A DNA stretch of 64,000 nucleotides from positions 1 to 64,000 of the forward strand of contig CAVQUV010000002.1 in the NCBI GenBank assembly GCA_963716855.1, given 5' to 3'. The notes below the pieces were generated by a model. It was not told where the DNA came from, made no database searches, and was given only the letters and a program-made list of their open reading frames with translations. Within the stretch, counting starts at the first letter, position 1. Every line of letters starts with the position of its first letter. The stretch comes from JAGVSZ01 sp963716855 (GTDB lineage Bacteria; Pseudomonadota; Gammaproteobacteria; Burkholderiales; SG8-39). This document shows, piece after piece, positions 40,742 through 50,298 of this stretch. The translations under genes and the position numbers were made by a program.

Positions 40742-43700
40742 TCACTCGCCGCGCCGTAACGTCGCGTCCGCGGTCTCGTTTGCCGGGGCAGCAGCGAATT
40801 CGGGGCTCTGCATTCCGCGGGCGCATGCCGCACGCGCGTCGCCGGCAACGGGTCTCAGAACCGGCGCCAGCGTCGGTGCGAGAACCTTCAGGATCTGCAC
40901 CGGAAGGCTGCTCGTGAAGGTGTACCGCGCCGCCTCGGGGCCCTTTACGTATGCGGTCAGCGTGCCGAAATGGCGTTCGCCGATGAAGAACACGAACGTC
41001 CCCGAGCGGCTGACCACTTCGGACTTGAGCACGACGCCGCCCTTGCCGTACGTCTCGAAGCGATGGTCGCCGGTTCCGGTCTTGCCGCCGACCGGGATCG
41101 CAGTTCCGTCTGGCGCCGTGAACACGTTGCGGATCCGCGACGCGGTGCCTTGATCGACGACTTCAGTCAGCACCTGCCTGACCAGGCGCGCAACCTCGGG
41201 CTGCAGCACCGCCTCGCCGGCCTGGCTCGCGCGCGCGAGCGTCGTCTCGTAGGGCGTGCCTTCCGCGAAGCGCAGCCGCTCCAGGCGCACGGTCGGCAGG
41301 CGCACCCCGCCGTTGAGGATGACGCCGATCAGCTCCGCGAGCGCGACCGGGCGGTCGGCGGAAGCGCCGAGCGTCGTTGCGTACGAAGGCACGAGGGAGC
41401 CGAAGGGATAGCCGACCCTGACCCACGCCTTGTGGATCTCCAGGAATGCTTCGATCTCCAGGAGCTGCCTGATGCGGCTGTCCTGCGCGTTCTTGTCCCG
41501 CGTCGTGAAGAGCCAGCCGTAGACCTCCTGGCGCTCGGCGCTGCTGGCCTGAATCACCTGCGACCAGGGTGCGCCCGGATTCGCGCGCAAATAGCCCGCG
41601 GTCCAGATCTCGAGCGGATGCAGGCCGGCAGCGAGCCCGCGATCGGTGAGGCTCATGCGTTCGGGCGCGAAATCGTCGTAGAGCTTGTCGAGCGCGGCGC
41701 CGGTCAGGTACGCGGAGGGAACCTGCGTCGCGACGAACTGCTCGAACGCCTCGCGCGAGCCCTCGGGGTCGATCGTGCGGAAGATCGCCGCGAGCCGCCG
41801 CGGCCGCGGCCGGATTCCCTGCACGAGGAGCGCCGGGATCTCCGTGGCGCTCTTGCCCTGGTATTTGCGATAGAAGCGCGTGATGAATTCGCGCCCCTCG
41901 CGGTCGGCGAACTTCGCGAGAAACGTTTGGCGCGACGGGTCGTGGAAGTCTTCGAGCAGCTTTGCGCTCGATCCCGGCACGCGATGGCGGTAGTGATAGA
42001 CAATGTCGCGCATCAACCGCACGAAGACGAGGTTCACCGAGCGCCGCAGCCCTTCGCGGACCGTGGGAATCCGGTCGTTGTCGAGCGGGTCGAAGTTCTC
42101 GAACCGGTGGATTCCGCCCCCGGTGAAGAACGCCTCCCAGGGACTCGCCGAGTACTTCCGCGCCAATGCGGCTTCGAGCATCGCCGACAACGACCGGTCG
42201 CTCGCCCGCGACAGATAGTCCAGCGCCCAGCGCATGATCGCGTCCTGCCGCGGCACTGGCACCTGCGCGAGCGCCTTCTTGTCGAGCGGGGCGTACTGCG
42301 CGTGCAGACCCGCGACGATCTCTAAGTAGTTGACGAGTGTGCGCAGCTTCGCCGTCGAGCCGAGATCGAGCTTCGTTCCCTCGTTGATGTCGAATGGCTG
42401 GTCGAAATTGTCCGTCTGCACTCGCACCCGGTTGCCGTCCGGTGTGCGCTCCAGCAGCGTAAAGCTGTAGATCACCTGCGCCGGGTCGCCCTTCTCGAGC
42501 AGCTTCGGCTGGATGAGACCGGCCGCACGTGCCTTGTCCGGGGCCCGCAGCTCCCGCAGGGCCGACGTGACCGCCTGCTGCAGCGCCAAGTCGAGGCTCG
42601 CCTGCGCGGCGAGGTCGAGCCGGTCGACGTCGTACAGGCGCGGCATCTGCAGCATGCCGCTCACTCCCGTGCGCACGATGTTCGCGGCCTTTCGCGATAC
42701 GAACGAGACCGTCTGGACATCTCCGTTCGGATCGGCGAGCCGGAGTCTCTGCGCGACCGCGGCGTCGCGGAGCGCCGGCGGGATCACCCCGTTGTCTGCC
42801 AGCAGTTGCAGGTGCACGTCGGTGAGTGCCTGGAGCGCCTCCGGACTCGCGCCGAGGTAGTAAGAGGGGCGACGCTGCGCAACGAGCAGGGAGAGCGCCT
42901 GCTTGAATGCGAGCGCCTTCGCGGGGAGTTCCGATGGCGATTCGCCGAGAAGCAGTCGGTTGACCTCGTCGAGGCTGCGCCCGTACCACGCCCAGAGTCC
43001 GTCGCCGATCCCGTTCACCTCGCCGATGCCCGGCCGCGCAGCGAGCGGGACCGTGTTGAGATAATCCAGCACGATGTCGCGGCGAGTCGCGGTCGTGTCG
43101 TTGCCGCCTAGGTACGCTCGAATGGAAGCAGACGCCATTTGACGCAGCTTTTCGCGCCCGGACTTCGTGCGTCCGTCGGGGGAGTGGCGGTACTTCTCGA
43201 TCTGTGTCGCGAGGGTGCTGCCGCCCGGTGTTTCGTGGTGCGGGTCGTAGAGATGGATTCCCTGATCCATCAGTGCTTTTCCGAGCCGGCCCCAATCGAT
43301 GGCGGGGTTCCGACGGGGCGACGCATCGTCGAGCAGCTCGCGGTTCTCGATAAAGAGCAGGGCGTTCGCAAGGAGCGGCGGGACGTCTTCCAAGCGGTCG
43401 TAAACCCGCTCCGGATACCGGGCGCGGAATATCAGCTCGTCCCGACAGTCGCGCACGTCGAGGCCCGCGCGAGACTTTTCGCGGTACGGCAGATTGAAAC
43501 TCCGTTCGGCGAGCGACGCGAGCTCGGGCGAGATGCGTGCCTGCGACTCGATGGCGAAACCGCGGGCAGCCAGCTTGTCGATGCGCTCGGGCAGCGCCGC
43601 GTAGCCCAGCCGATCGTCGTACGGCGCGCTCGGCGGAAAACGGATCGACGGGCTCGGCCCGGGCTCGGCCCGGAAGGTGAGTGAGCTGCCGAGATCGGCG

Positions 43701-43828
43701 AGAAACAGCGATTGAAGCCACGCGGTGTGAAACTCCAGCAGCGCGACCAGGACGAGGGTGCCGACGACCGCGACCGCAATGACCGCCACGCCGTTGCGGA
43801 GCTTCAGGGCAGGCGGGGACAGAGGCAC
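40742..43828 (-). CDS. large bifunctional penicillin-binding protein (glycosyltransferase + transpeptidase), atypical
   Basis: A 1028-residue inner-membrane peptidoglycan synthase. One N-terminal anchor (VAVIAVAVVGTLVLVALLEF). The GT51 domain is divergent: ALLFIENRELLDDASPRRNP holds the catalytic Glu161 region, and GGSTLATQIEKYRHSPDGRT stands where GGSTITQQ is usual. The transpeptidase domain has all three motifs: STAK (Ser491-Lys494), SVN (EGLRRSVNLVF) and KTG (PVGGKTGTGDHR). It resembles an unnamed branch of about 1000-residue proteins and not PBP1a, 1b or 1c. It is a single-gene unit in a toxin/remnant-rich region. Start ATG 43828. Confidence 0.85.
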   Translation of the reverse strand: MPLSPPALKLRNGVAVIAVAVVGTLVLVALLEFHTAWLQSLFLADLGSSLTFRAEPGPSPSIRFPPSAPYDDRLGYAALPERIDKLAARGFAIESQARISPELASLAERSFNLPYREKSRAGLDVRDCRDELIFRARYPERVYDRLEDVPPLLANALLFIENRELLDDASPRRNPAIDWGRLGKALMDQGIHLYDPHHETPGGSTLATQIEKYRHSPDGRTKSGREKLRQMASASIRAYLGGNDTTATRRDIVLDYLNTVPLAARPGIGEVNGIGDGLWAWYGRSLDEVNRLLLGESPSELPAKALAFKQALSLLVAQRRPSYYLGASPEALQALTDVHLQLLADNGVIPPALRDAAVAQRLRLADPNGDVQTVSFVSRKAANIVRTGVSGMLQMPRLYDVDRLDLAAQASLDLALQQAVTSALRELRAPDKARAAGLIQPKLLEKGDPAQVIYSFTLLERTPDGNRVRVQTDNFDQPFDINEGTKLDLGSTAKLRTLVNYLEIVAGLHAQYAPLDKKALAQVPVPRQDAIMRWALDYLSRASDRSLSAMLEAALARKYSASPWEAFFTGGGIHRFENFDPLDNDRIPTVREGLRRSVNLVFVRLMRDIVYHYRHRVPGSSAKLLEDFHDPSRQTFLAKFADREGREFITRFYRKYQGKSATEIPALLVQGIRPRPRRLAAIFRTIDPEGSREAFEQFVATQVPSAYLTGAALDKLYDDFAPERMSLTDRGLAAGLHPLEIWTAGYLRANPGAPWSQVIQASSAERQEVYGWLFTTRDKNAQDSRIRQLLEIEAFLEIHKAWVRVGYPFGSLVPSYATTLGASADRPVALAELIGVILNGGVRLPTVRLERLRFAEGTPYETTLARASQAGEAVLQPEVARLVRQVLTEVVDQGTASRIRNVFTAPDGTAIPVGGKTGTGDHRFETYGKGGVVLKSEVVSRSGTFVFFIGERHFGTLTAYVKGPEAARYTFTSSLPVQILKVLAPTLAPVLRPVAGDARAACARGMQSPEFAAAPANETADATLRRGE

Positions 43829-44146
43829 TTCGGGAGCTCGACATTCCAGATGGAATCAGCGGCGCACAGGATGCAGGAGCCGGTGCCGGAAGGCAACAAA
43901 GGCCGTATTTCGACGCGAGCGATTTCCACATCCGTCCTGGTTCGCCCGCTGGCCGCAATGGACGAATCGTTCGCACGCCGGCGATGTCGGGCGGGCCTGC
44001 CGACTTCGACACCGCAGCCTTGCAAACCAAATGGGTTCCGTCCGCCTTTGGTCGGCCAGGTCACGGTAATCGTCCTGCAACACGCATTTCGCGCTGTAAG
44101 ACGGGATCGGGACGCAGATTGCCTCAGACGCCGGCCGCTGATCAAC

Positions 44147-44263
44147 TCAACGGGTGCATTTCCCGACTGCCTCATGGTCGAAGTGGCCCGCAAGGCGGGG
44201 CAACTGCGGCTCGGGACGTTCGACCGCAACCGCGGCGAGCTGGAAAGCGTCACTAGGCTCTAG
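44147..44263 (+). pseudogene. PIN-domain (VapC-like) toxin 3' fragment
   Basis: The frame ending at 44263 reads GAFPDCLMVEVARKAGQLRL, then GTFDRNRGELESVTRL. A F-x-D-C-L-I-A-x-A-A-R at the third acidic residue followed by L-x-T-F-D-R-x-x-x-x-L-x-x-V is the usual end of PIN-domain ribonucleases. The N-terminal acidic residues are not found upstream. The remaining part of the 500-bp gap (43829-44329) holds nothing recognisable. Confidence 0.45.
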
Positions 44264-44329
44264 GCGATGAAACAAGCAGGAGGACGCGGGTTCAATTCCT
44301 GCGGATAGTCGACGAAAATGATGCTTTCG

Positions 44330-45793
44330 CTATTGCGCCGCCGCCGGGCTTCCGGCAGCCGGTGGTTCCGCAACCAGCCTGGCGCCGACATCCTTCAGCA
44401 GACGCTTGAATTCGGGCGAGTCCATGATGAGCGTTCCCGCGGCAGCGCGCAGGCGATCGACCGCCTCGGGGGGAAGCACGAACGACGTGGGCAGTTGATT
44501 CAGATACTCGCGTTCAGCCTTGTCCTTCAGCGCCGCGAACGACACGTCGATTGCATAAATCTCGGCGTTCGGGAGGCGCAATGCCGCGGCAACCGCAGGA
44601 TCCTTGTTGGCCGCCATTGCCGCCGAGTTCCGGATCAGGCGCGCCGTCTGCCACTGCTTGGCCGTGTCTCTCAGCAACTCGACCGCCTCGAACGAAAAGG
44701 CGTCGATCGGGGTGCCTGCCGATTTGAGCAGAACCTCCACGGTGCCTGGAGGGTTCTCCGACTCGTCCCACTTCGTCGGCGGCGAAGAGAGCGAATTGAC
44801 GATGAAGAAAATGATCCTCTGCGCATTGTCGAGTGGCGTTGGCACACCGACTTCGTGCAATGCCTGGAGAATCTCCAGCGCATCGAGCACGCCACGCATT
44901 CCCAGATTGTCCGACACGCCGCCGTCGACGAGATGGAGGTACGGGCGATGGACGCTGTCGCCGAAGGTTTCCTCGGCCTTGAGCGAGCGGATGGCGCGTG
45001 CGGCGGGTCGCGGTGGGTTGTCGGAATCGACGAACGGTTTTACCCAGGCAGGCGCGGTTCTGTTGCAGGTGCCGCCATAATTGTTGATCGTGACCGGCGA
45101 GAGCACGACCGGTACGGCCGACGAGGCCGCAGCGGCGCGGGACAGCGGCACCGCGTTGAGGTCCGAGCAGATGACGTCGAAAACCCGCTGCGAGAAGAGG
45201 AAGCGGGAGCCGGTCGAAATATCCGTCGCCGATGCCAGGATCAGCGGGCCGTCGCCGCGGTTGAGATCGCCAAACGTAGCGCCGTTGAACAGGATTTCGT
45301 CGTACAGCTGGGCCGCCAATTCGGAACGGCCCCAGCCCGTCGACCACAGTGCTCCCCAGTTAGTCGGATTCAGGAAACGCGCGACGATCTCGCCCTGTAC
45401 ATCGCGCTTCAGGAAGCGTTGCTCATAGTCGGCAAACAGCTTGTCGCCATATAGGCCATAGGCCAGCGCGGTGAAACTGCCGCCCGACACGCCGGTGATG
45501 ATGTTGACGGAGTCGAGCAAGCGGCCTTTGTTGCCCTTCGGTCCGACAACCTCGGTCTTTCGAAGGAACTCCAATACTCCGTAGGAAAAAGCGGCAGCAC
45601 GCGTGCCGCCGCCCGAGAAGGCGAGGATGACCAGGTTTTCCCTGTCTTTGATATTTCCCTGGCGCGCCTCGAAACTGTATCCCTTTGTCGAGTCGGTCTG
45701 GGTGATCGGCGGATTGATCGGGCGGGTGGCGCAGCCGCCCAACAGGACAAGGAGCGCGGCAGCGAGGAAGCGGAATCCGTGTGTGGTATTCAT
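44330..45793 (-). CDS. patatin-like phospholipase lipoprotein
   Basis: A 487-residue outer-membrane or periplasmic lipase. The signal peptide ends at lipobox LLGGC (Cys21). Patatin elements: the oxyanion loop LAFSGGGTRAAAFSYGVL, the nucleophile elbow ITGVSGGSFTALAYGLYGD with Ser, and the catalytic Asp in HLVDGGVSDNLGMRG. A long C-terminal region (VELLRDTAKQWQTARLIRNS) has no known function. Patatin proteins in envelopes act on phospholipids. It is monocistronic; the region upstream of its start holds only an OsmC-like fragment. Confidence 0.9.
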   Translation of the reverse strand: MNTTHGFRFLAAALLVLLGGCATRPINPPITQTDSTKGYSFEARQGNIKDRENLVILAFSGGGTRAAAFSYGVLEFLRKTEVVGPKGNKGRLLDSVNIITGVSGGSFTALAYGLYGDKLFADYEQRFLKRDVQGEIVARFLNPTNWGALWSTGWGRSELAAQLYDEILFNGATFGDLNRGDGPLILASATDISTGSRFLFSQRVFDVICSDLNAVPLSRAAAASSAVPVVLSPVTINNYGGTCNRTAPAWVKPFVDSDNPPRPAARAIRSLKAEETFGDSVHRPYLHLVDGGVSDNLGMRGVLDALEILQALHEVGVPTPLDNAQRIIFFIVNSLSSPPTKWDESENPPGTVEVLLKSAGTPIDAFSFEAVELLRDTAKQWQTARLIRNSAAMAANKDPAVAAALRLPNAEIYAIDVSFAALKDKAEREYLNQLPTSFVLPPEAVDRLRAAAGTLIMDSPEFKRLLKDVGARLVAEPPAAGSPAAAQ

Positions 45794-45980
45794 GGTTTCT
45801 TTCGTTTCGTGGTCCTTAGCTCGCTCACTACTTCACTACGCCTTGAATTCCAATCACATTCGGCCGGGCCGGTTCAACTAAACGATGCGTCGGCGATAAG
45901 ACCTTGGTCCCATGCTTGGGGCAGATCGGCAATTATTGGACGGCATGTTGGTGGTGGTCGACTTGACGCAGATCAGCCCG

Positions 45981-46265
45981 CTAGGGCACACCTTCGATCT
46001 CCGCCGCAGGCGACGTGGAGTCGAAAGGCTCGTGCAACCCGCGTGCAGCACCAACGAGCTCTTGCGGTTGTTCGGCGTCGACTTGGCCCTCGGGCTGCAG
46101 CCGCACGCTGCACCGCATCTTCTGGAACCCGACTGGAACGGAGTGGTCGACCAGCAGACAACCGCGCACGTCGCACTCGGCTTCAACTTTGACCTCGAGG
46201 GATTGGAGCCGAACACCCAGGCGCTGCTCGATGCCGGTGCGATCGTCGGATAGAGGTAGCCCCAT
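45981..46265 (-). pseudogene. OsmC-family protein C-terminal fragment
   Basis: A 94-codon frame. LQSLEVKVEAECDVRGCLLV then DHSVPVGFQKMRCSVRL and AEQPQELVGAAR match the second half of OsmC-like peroxidase proteins (strand, GDLDVRG, GF..I...V, E.L..L...A). The N-terminal half with the first catalytic cysteine is absent, and the region of the second cysteine (HCP) is not conserved. It is probably a decayed gene. Nothing else is recognisable between 45794 and 46403. Confidence 0.45.
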
Positions 46266-46403
46266 CCGTTCAGACAGCGCCCGGGGGTTGGATTAGTGGA
46301 TTCTCTGCGGTCAGGAACGCGATGCGGCAGGGTTGTCCACGGCGGCGGACGGGCGTCGCCGGCGACCGGTCGTGTTCTCGGACCTGGGGTGCAGCGGAAT
46401 CCG

Positions 46404-46769
46404 TCAGATTCCCGGGAGAAGTACTTTCAGCCTCGCGAGGACATCTGCGACGACTTTCTTTGAAGCACGTGCGGCGAGTTCCCCATTGCGCGCGCGCCAG
46501 TCGAGCGCCTTGATCTGGTCGGCCAGCACAACGCCCTTCGCACCCGCGAGATCTGTCTCGGTATCCACTTCGAACGGCCAGCCCTTGATCTTTGTCGTAA
46601 GGGGGCAGCAGAGCGCGAGGCTCGCCGCGCTGTTATAGGCGCGTGGCGATAGCACGAGGGCCGGTCGACGCCCCGCCTGCTCGTGCCCCGATTGCGGATC
46701 GAAGTCGAGATAGATGATGTCGCCCTGGTCGGGCGACCACTCCGGGTCGGCCTGACGCCGGCTCACCAT
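46404..46769 (-). CDS. mazF: MazF-family endoribonuclease toxin
   Basis: A 121-residue type II toxin that cleaves mRNA. Family pattern: GDIIYLDFDPQSGHEQAGRR then PALVLSPRAYN, with core residues R (GRRPALVLS), and T/D near LTTKIKGWPFEV. The C-terminal helix reads KKVVADVLARLKVLLPGI. Its ATG at 46769 overlaps the last codons of the antitoxin gene (stop at 46763-46765), a usual arrangement. A second copy of its 3' end remains at 40331. Confidence 0.93.
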   Translation of the reverse strand: MVSRRQADPEWSPDQGDIIYLDFDPQSGHEQAGRRPALVLSPRAYNSAASLALCCPLTTKIKGWPFEVDTETDLAGAKGVVLADQIKALDWRARNGELAARASKKVVADVLARLKVLLPGI

Positions 46770-47008
46770 CCTTCATGCCCGCGCGCGGGACCCCAGTCCG
46801 CCTCGCCGTGCCGGGTGTTTGCGGTGGCCTTGACGAGCAGATCTTCGAGCCGATAGGCCGGCTTCTTGCGCACTCGCTCGATCCGGATCGACCCCTCGAC
46901 CACGCTGATGCGCACGCGCTGATCGACGGCAAGCCCCGCCTCGTTCAGGAGCGAACTGGGCAGGCGAAGCGCTGGACTGTTGCCCCACTTTCGGATGATC
47001 GATTCCAT
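46763..47008 (-). CDS. mazE: MazE-like AbrB/SpoVT antitoxin
   Basis: An 81-residue antitoxin. The swapped-hairpin DNA-binding domain has IIRKWGNSPALRLPSSLL, then LAVDQRVRISVVEGSIRIE. The C-terminal tail (YRLEDLLVKATANTRHGEAD) would wrap around the toxin. ATG 47008 is chosen over GTG 47038 because the GTG overlaps the promoter -10 box and so lies before the likely transcript start; GGAG precedes the ATG. The pair likely represses its own promoter. Confidence 0.92.
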   Translation of the reverse strand: MESIIRKWGNSPALRLPSSLLNEAGLAVDQRVRISVVEGSIRIERVRKKPAYRLEDLLVKATANTRHGEADWGPARGHEGW

Positions 47009-47038
47009 GTTGACGAGCTCCGGGAACGACGTAGACAC

Positions 47039-47067
47039 ATTGTATCTACACAGGGGCCGACTGGCAA
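47039..47067 (-). promoter_or_regulatory. sigma70-type promoter of mazEF
   Basis: On the minus strand TTGCCA (47062-47067), 17 bp, TACAAT (47039-47044), close to consensus. Within and downstream, TGTGTAGATACAATGTGTCTA contains a short inverted repeat (TGTAGATACA-like) that could be the MazE operator. The remaining bases to 47321 show no gene. Confidence 0.6.
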
Positions 47068-47321
47068 GGAGGTACGTGCGGCCGGGCCGGCTTCACCCGA
47101 AGGTTAATGCCGCGGTGCTCCGAGGGATGAAACGCCCCGATCGTCCATCAGAAATGCGCCTGAGCAGGATGTCCCGAACCAACCGCTTGTCGATGCCTCA
47201 AGACGCCAGAGCAGCCTCGCGCGGCCGTTCACCGAGCGCTGCGCGCAATTGCGACTGACCCGGATCGGGTGCGACCGGGTCCTCGCCGCTCCCGCCAGCC
47301 CGTGCGCGCCATGGATCGTCG

Positions 47322-49622
47322 TCACGCCGGAGCGAGCTGGTCCTTGATCGGCAACTGCCGGATGCGCTTCCCGGTCGCGGCGAAGACGGCGTTGCACAGC
47401 GCCGGCGCGATCGGCGGCACGCCGGGCTCGCCGACGCCGCCGAGGTGCGCGCTGTAGCTGCCGGGAATCGTGTGCACCCTGATCTCCTTCGGCGCGGCGT
47501 TCATGCGCAGCAGCTCGTACTGGTGGAAGTTGTCCTCCTGGGCACGGCCGTCCTTGAACGTGATCGCGCCGAGCAGCGTGTTGCTCACGCCCATGACCGC
47601 TGCGCCCTCCATCTGCGCGCGCACGCGTTCCGGGTTGATCTGCGCGCCGCAGTCGATGGCGACATCGATGCGCGGGATCGTGATGCGCCCGGCGCCATCG
47701 ACCGCGACCTCGATCACCGTCGCGATGTAGGTGACGAAGCTGTAGTGCGCGGCAATGCCCAGGCCGCGACCCTTCGGCATCGCCCGCCCCCAGCCTGCCG
47801 CCTTGGCGACCGTCTCCGTCACGCGCCGCAACCGGCCGGTGTCGAGCGTGTAGATCGCGGGGTTCTCGCCGTGGTTCCAGCCGTCGCCGAGCGTGCGCGG
47901 GTCGATCTGGCGCGCCGGGCCGATCAGCTCGAGCAGGTAGTCCTTCGGGTCGCGGCCCGCCGCGCGCGCCAGCTCGTCCACGAACGACTGGATGGCGAAC
48001 GCGTGCGGAATGTTGGAGACCGCGCGATACCAGCCGATGCGCGTGTGCGCGACCGCTTCGGGATTCTCGACGCGCATGTTGGGAATCGCGAAGGGCACGT
48101 TCGCGAGCCCCATGCCGATCTCGATCGGGGACTCGTGTTTCTGGTCGGCCGCAAACAGCGACATGAACGTCGGCGCGACGCTGCGGTGCAGCCAGGCGGT
48201 GGGTTTGCCCGCCTGGTCGAGACCCGCTTCGAGGTGCTCGACCGAGACAGTGTGATAGTAGGAGTTGTGGAGGTCGTCGTCGCGCGTCCAGACGACCTTG
48301 ACCGGCTTGCCCTCCACTTCCCGCGCCAGCAGGGCCGCTTCGATCGCGAAGTCGCCCTTGGACTTGCGGCCAAATCCGCCGCCGAGCAGCGTGACGTTGA
48401 CGGTCACGTTTTCCGGGGCGAGACCGAGGCGCTTCGCCACGTCGTTCTTCACCGCCTGGGGGCTCTGCGCGCACGCCCAGACCTCGCAGCGGCCGCCTTG
48501 AATGCGCGCGGTCGCGGCGGGCGGCTCGATCGCCGCGTGCGTCAGGTGCGGGATGTAGTACTCCGCCGTGAGGCGCTTGTCGGCGGCCTTCAGCGCAGCG
48601 TCGACGTCGCCGCTCGAGCGCAACACCTTCCCCGGCTTGCGCGCGGCCTCTTCCAGCTGGACGCGATAGGGACCGGACGAATACGTCGCGTTCGGGCCGT
48701 CGGTCCAGCTGATCTTGAGCGCCTCGCGGCCCTTGATGGCCGACCAGGTGTTGCTCGCGATCACCGCCACGCCGCCCAACGGCTGGAACGCGATCGGCGC
48801 AGGCGAGCTCTTGATCTCCACCACCTTCACCACGCCCGGCACCTTCAGCGCCTCGCTGGCATCGAACGACGCGACGGTCCCGCCGAGCACCTGCGGGCGC
48901 GCGACCACGGCGAACAGCATGTCCGGGAGGACGGTGTCGATGCCGTACTTGGCGCGCCCCGTCGTCATGTCGAACCCGTCGATGATCTTGATCTGGCCCT
49001 TGCCGATGTAACGGAACTGGGACGGGTCCTTGAGCTTCACCTGGTCGGGCTTCGGCAGCGGCAGCTTGGCCGCGTCGCGCGCGACCTCGCCGAACGAAAG
49101 CTTCCGTCCGGTGGGGCGATGTATGAGCACGCTGTTGCGCGCGTCCACTTCGGCGGCCGGGACCTTCCACCGCGCTGCGGCAGCCGTCTCCAGCATCTTG
49201 CGGGCCGTGGCACCGCAGCGCCGCATCGGCATGAAGAAGTGGCGCGTCGAGCGCGAACCGTCGGTGTCCTGATTGCCGTAGCGCACCTCGTCGCCGGTCG
49301 CCTGCACGACGCGCACCTTGCTCCAGTCGGCCTCCATCTCGTCGGCGACGATCATCGGCATGCTCGTGCGCACGCCCTGGCCCATCTCCGAGCGATGACA
49401 GGTGATCGACACGGTGCCGTCGTCGGCGATCGCAACGAACACGAGCGGATTGTCGACCGCCCCATGGGGCATGCTGTCGGGGCCGTACTTCGGCGCGTCC
49501 TGCGCGAAGATCGAGGGCGCCCACCCCGCACCGAGCATCAATCCGCCAAACGCGGCCGTCGTGCCCAGAAACTCGCGCCGGGTCAGCTTGAAGACCGCAG
49601 GAACGAAATCGGGAGCGTTCAT
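47322..49622 (-). CDS. isoquinoline 1-oxidoreductase-type molybdopterin subunit (beta)
   Basis: A 766-residue xanthine dehydrogenase-family protein with a twin-arginine signal (TRREFLGTTAAFGG), so it is exported folded with its cofactor. Family blocks: CHRSEMGQGVRTSMPMIVAD, DGSRSTRHFFMPMRRCGATA, TLLGGGFGRKSKGDFAIEAA (cofactor loop), RVENPEAVAHTRIGWYRAVS and VGEPGVPPIAPALCNAVFA (the catalytic Glu region). Length is normal. The [2Fe-2S] partner is encoded 2 bases upstream. Such enzymes oxidise aldehydes or N-heterocycles; the true substrate is not visible. Confidence 0.9.
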   Translation of the reverse strand: MNAPDFVPAVFKLTRREFLGTTAAFGGLMLGAGWAPSIFAQDAPKYGPDSMPHGAVDNPLVFVAIADDGTVSITCHRSEMGQGVRTSMPMIVADEMEADWSKVRVVQATGDEVRYGNQDTDGSRSTRHFFMPMRRCGATARKMLETAAAARWKVPAAEVDARNSVLIHRPTGRKLSFGEVARDAAKLPLPKPDQVKLKDPSQFRYIGKGQIKIIDGFDMTTGRAKYGIDTVLPDMLFAVVARPQVLGGTVASFDASEALKVPGVVKVVEIKSSPAPIAFQPLGGVAVIASNTWSAIKGREALKISWTDGPNATYSSGPYRVQLEEAARKPGKVLRSSGDVDAALKAADKRLTAEYYIPHLTHAAIEPPAATARIQGGRCEVWACAQSPQAVKNDVAKRLGLAPENVTVNVTLLGGGFGRKSKGDFAIEAALLAREVEGKPVKVVWTRDDDLHNSYYHTVSVEHLEAGLDQAGKPTAWLHRSVAPTFMSLFAADQKHESPIEIGMGLANVPFAIPNMRVENPEAVAHTRIGWYRAVSNIPHAFAIQSFVDELARAAGRDPKDYLLELIGPARQIDPRTLGDGWNHGENPAIYTLDTGRLRRVTETVAKAAGWGRAMPKGRGLGIAAHYSFVTYIATVIEVAVDGAGRITIPRIDVAIDCGAQINPERVRAQMEGAAVMGVSNTLLGAITFKDGRAQEDNFHQYELLRMNAAPKEIRVHTIPGSYSAHLGGVGEPGVPPIAPALCNAVFAATGKRIRQLPIKDQLAPA

Positions 49623-49624
49623 GA

Positions 49625-50083
49625 TCAGGCTCCTTTCCGCGTCGAGGCCTGCTTGATCGCGGCCCGGATGCGCGTGTACGTGCCGCAGCGACAGATGTTT
49701 CCCGACATCGCGGCCTCGATGTCGGCGTCCGTGGGCGACGGGTTCTGCTTGAGCAAGGACGCCGCCTGCATGATCTGACCGGACTGGCAGTAGCCGCACT
49801 GGGGAACGCCCAGGTCGCGCCAGGCGACCTGGACCGGGTGCCGGCCTTTGGCGTCGAGACCCTCGATCGTCGTGATCGACCGGCCCTGGACGGCGCTCAT
49901 CGGCGTCTGGCAGGCGCGTACCGCCGCGCCGTCGAGATGAACGGTACATGCGCCGCAGAGCGCTTGGCCGCAGCCGAACTTGGTGCCGGTCATCTGCAGG
50001 ACGTCGCGCAGATACCACAGGAGGGGCATCGCCGGATCGCCATCGAATGACCGGGACGTGCCGTTGACTGACAAGGAGACCAT
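49625..50083 (-). CDS. isoquinoline 1-oxidoreductase-type [2Fe-2S] subunit (alpha)
   Basis: A 152-residue two-cluster ferredoxin-like subunit. The plant-type cluster is GCGQALCGACTVHLDG, with a fourth Cys in AVRACQTPM; the second cluster has CGYCQSG and NICRCGTYTR. No twin-arginine signal, so it is probably co-exported with the large subunit. Neither a cytochrome acceptor nor an FAD subunit is encoded next to it. The 215 bases to the SDR stop show no clear feature. Confidence 0.93.
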   Translation of the reverse strand: MVSLSVNGTSRSFDGDPAMPLLWYLRDVLQMTGTKFGCGQALCGACTVHLDGAAVRACQTPMSAVQGRSITTIEGLDAKGRHPVQVAWRDLGVPQCGYCQSGQIMQAASLLKQNPSPTDADIEAAMSGNICRCGTYTRIRAAIKQASTRKGA

Positions 50084-50298
50084 CGCGGTACCCCCGAATC
50101 GTGGATACCCCTGTGCCCGGGGCGGGGCATTGCAGGCTGATTACGGTAGACCTCCTGCGTCGCGATCGCAAGAGTGTTTCGATGCCGAAGGTGGGGCGCC
50201 GGGCGGCGAACTCGCGCCCGCTGCGAGGGTCGCGGGCCGGGAGATTCCTGCGCCCAAGCGTTCTGCCGCCACAGCGTAGCGCACGCCTGCGCGCAAGT

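Noticed and set aside
44278..44310. GCGGGTTCAATTCCTGC resembles the T-arm of a tRNA
   Set aside because: No acceptor stem, anticodon arm or D-arm can be folded with the surrounding bases and no CCA end follows; it is at most a scar.
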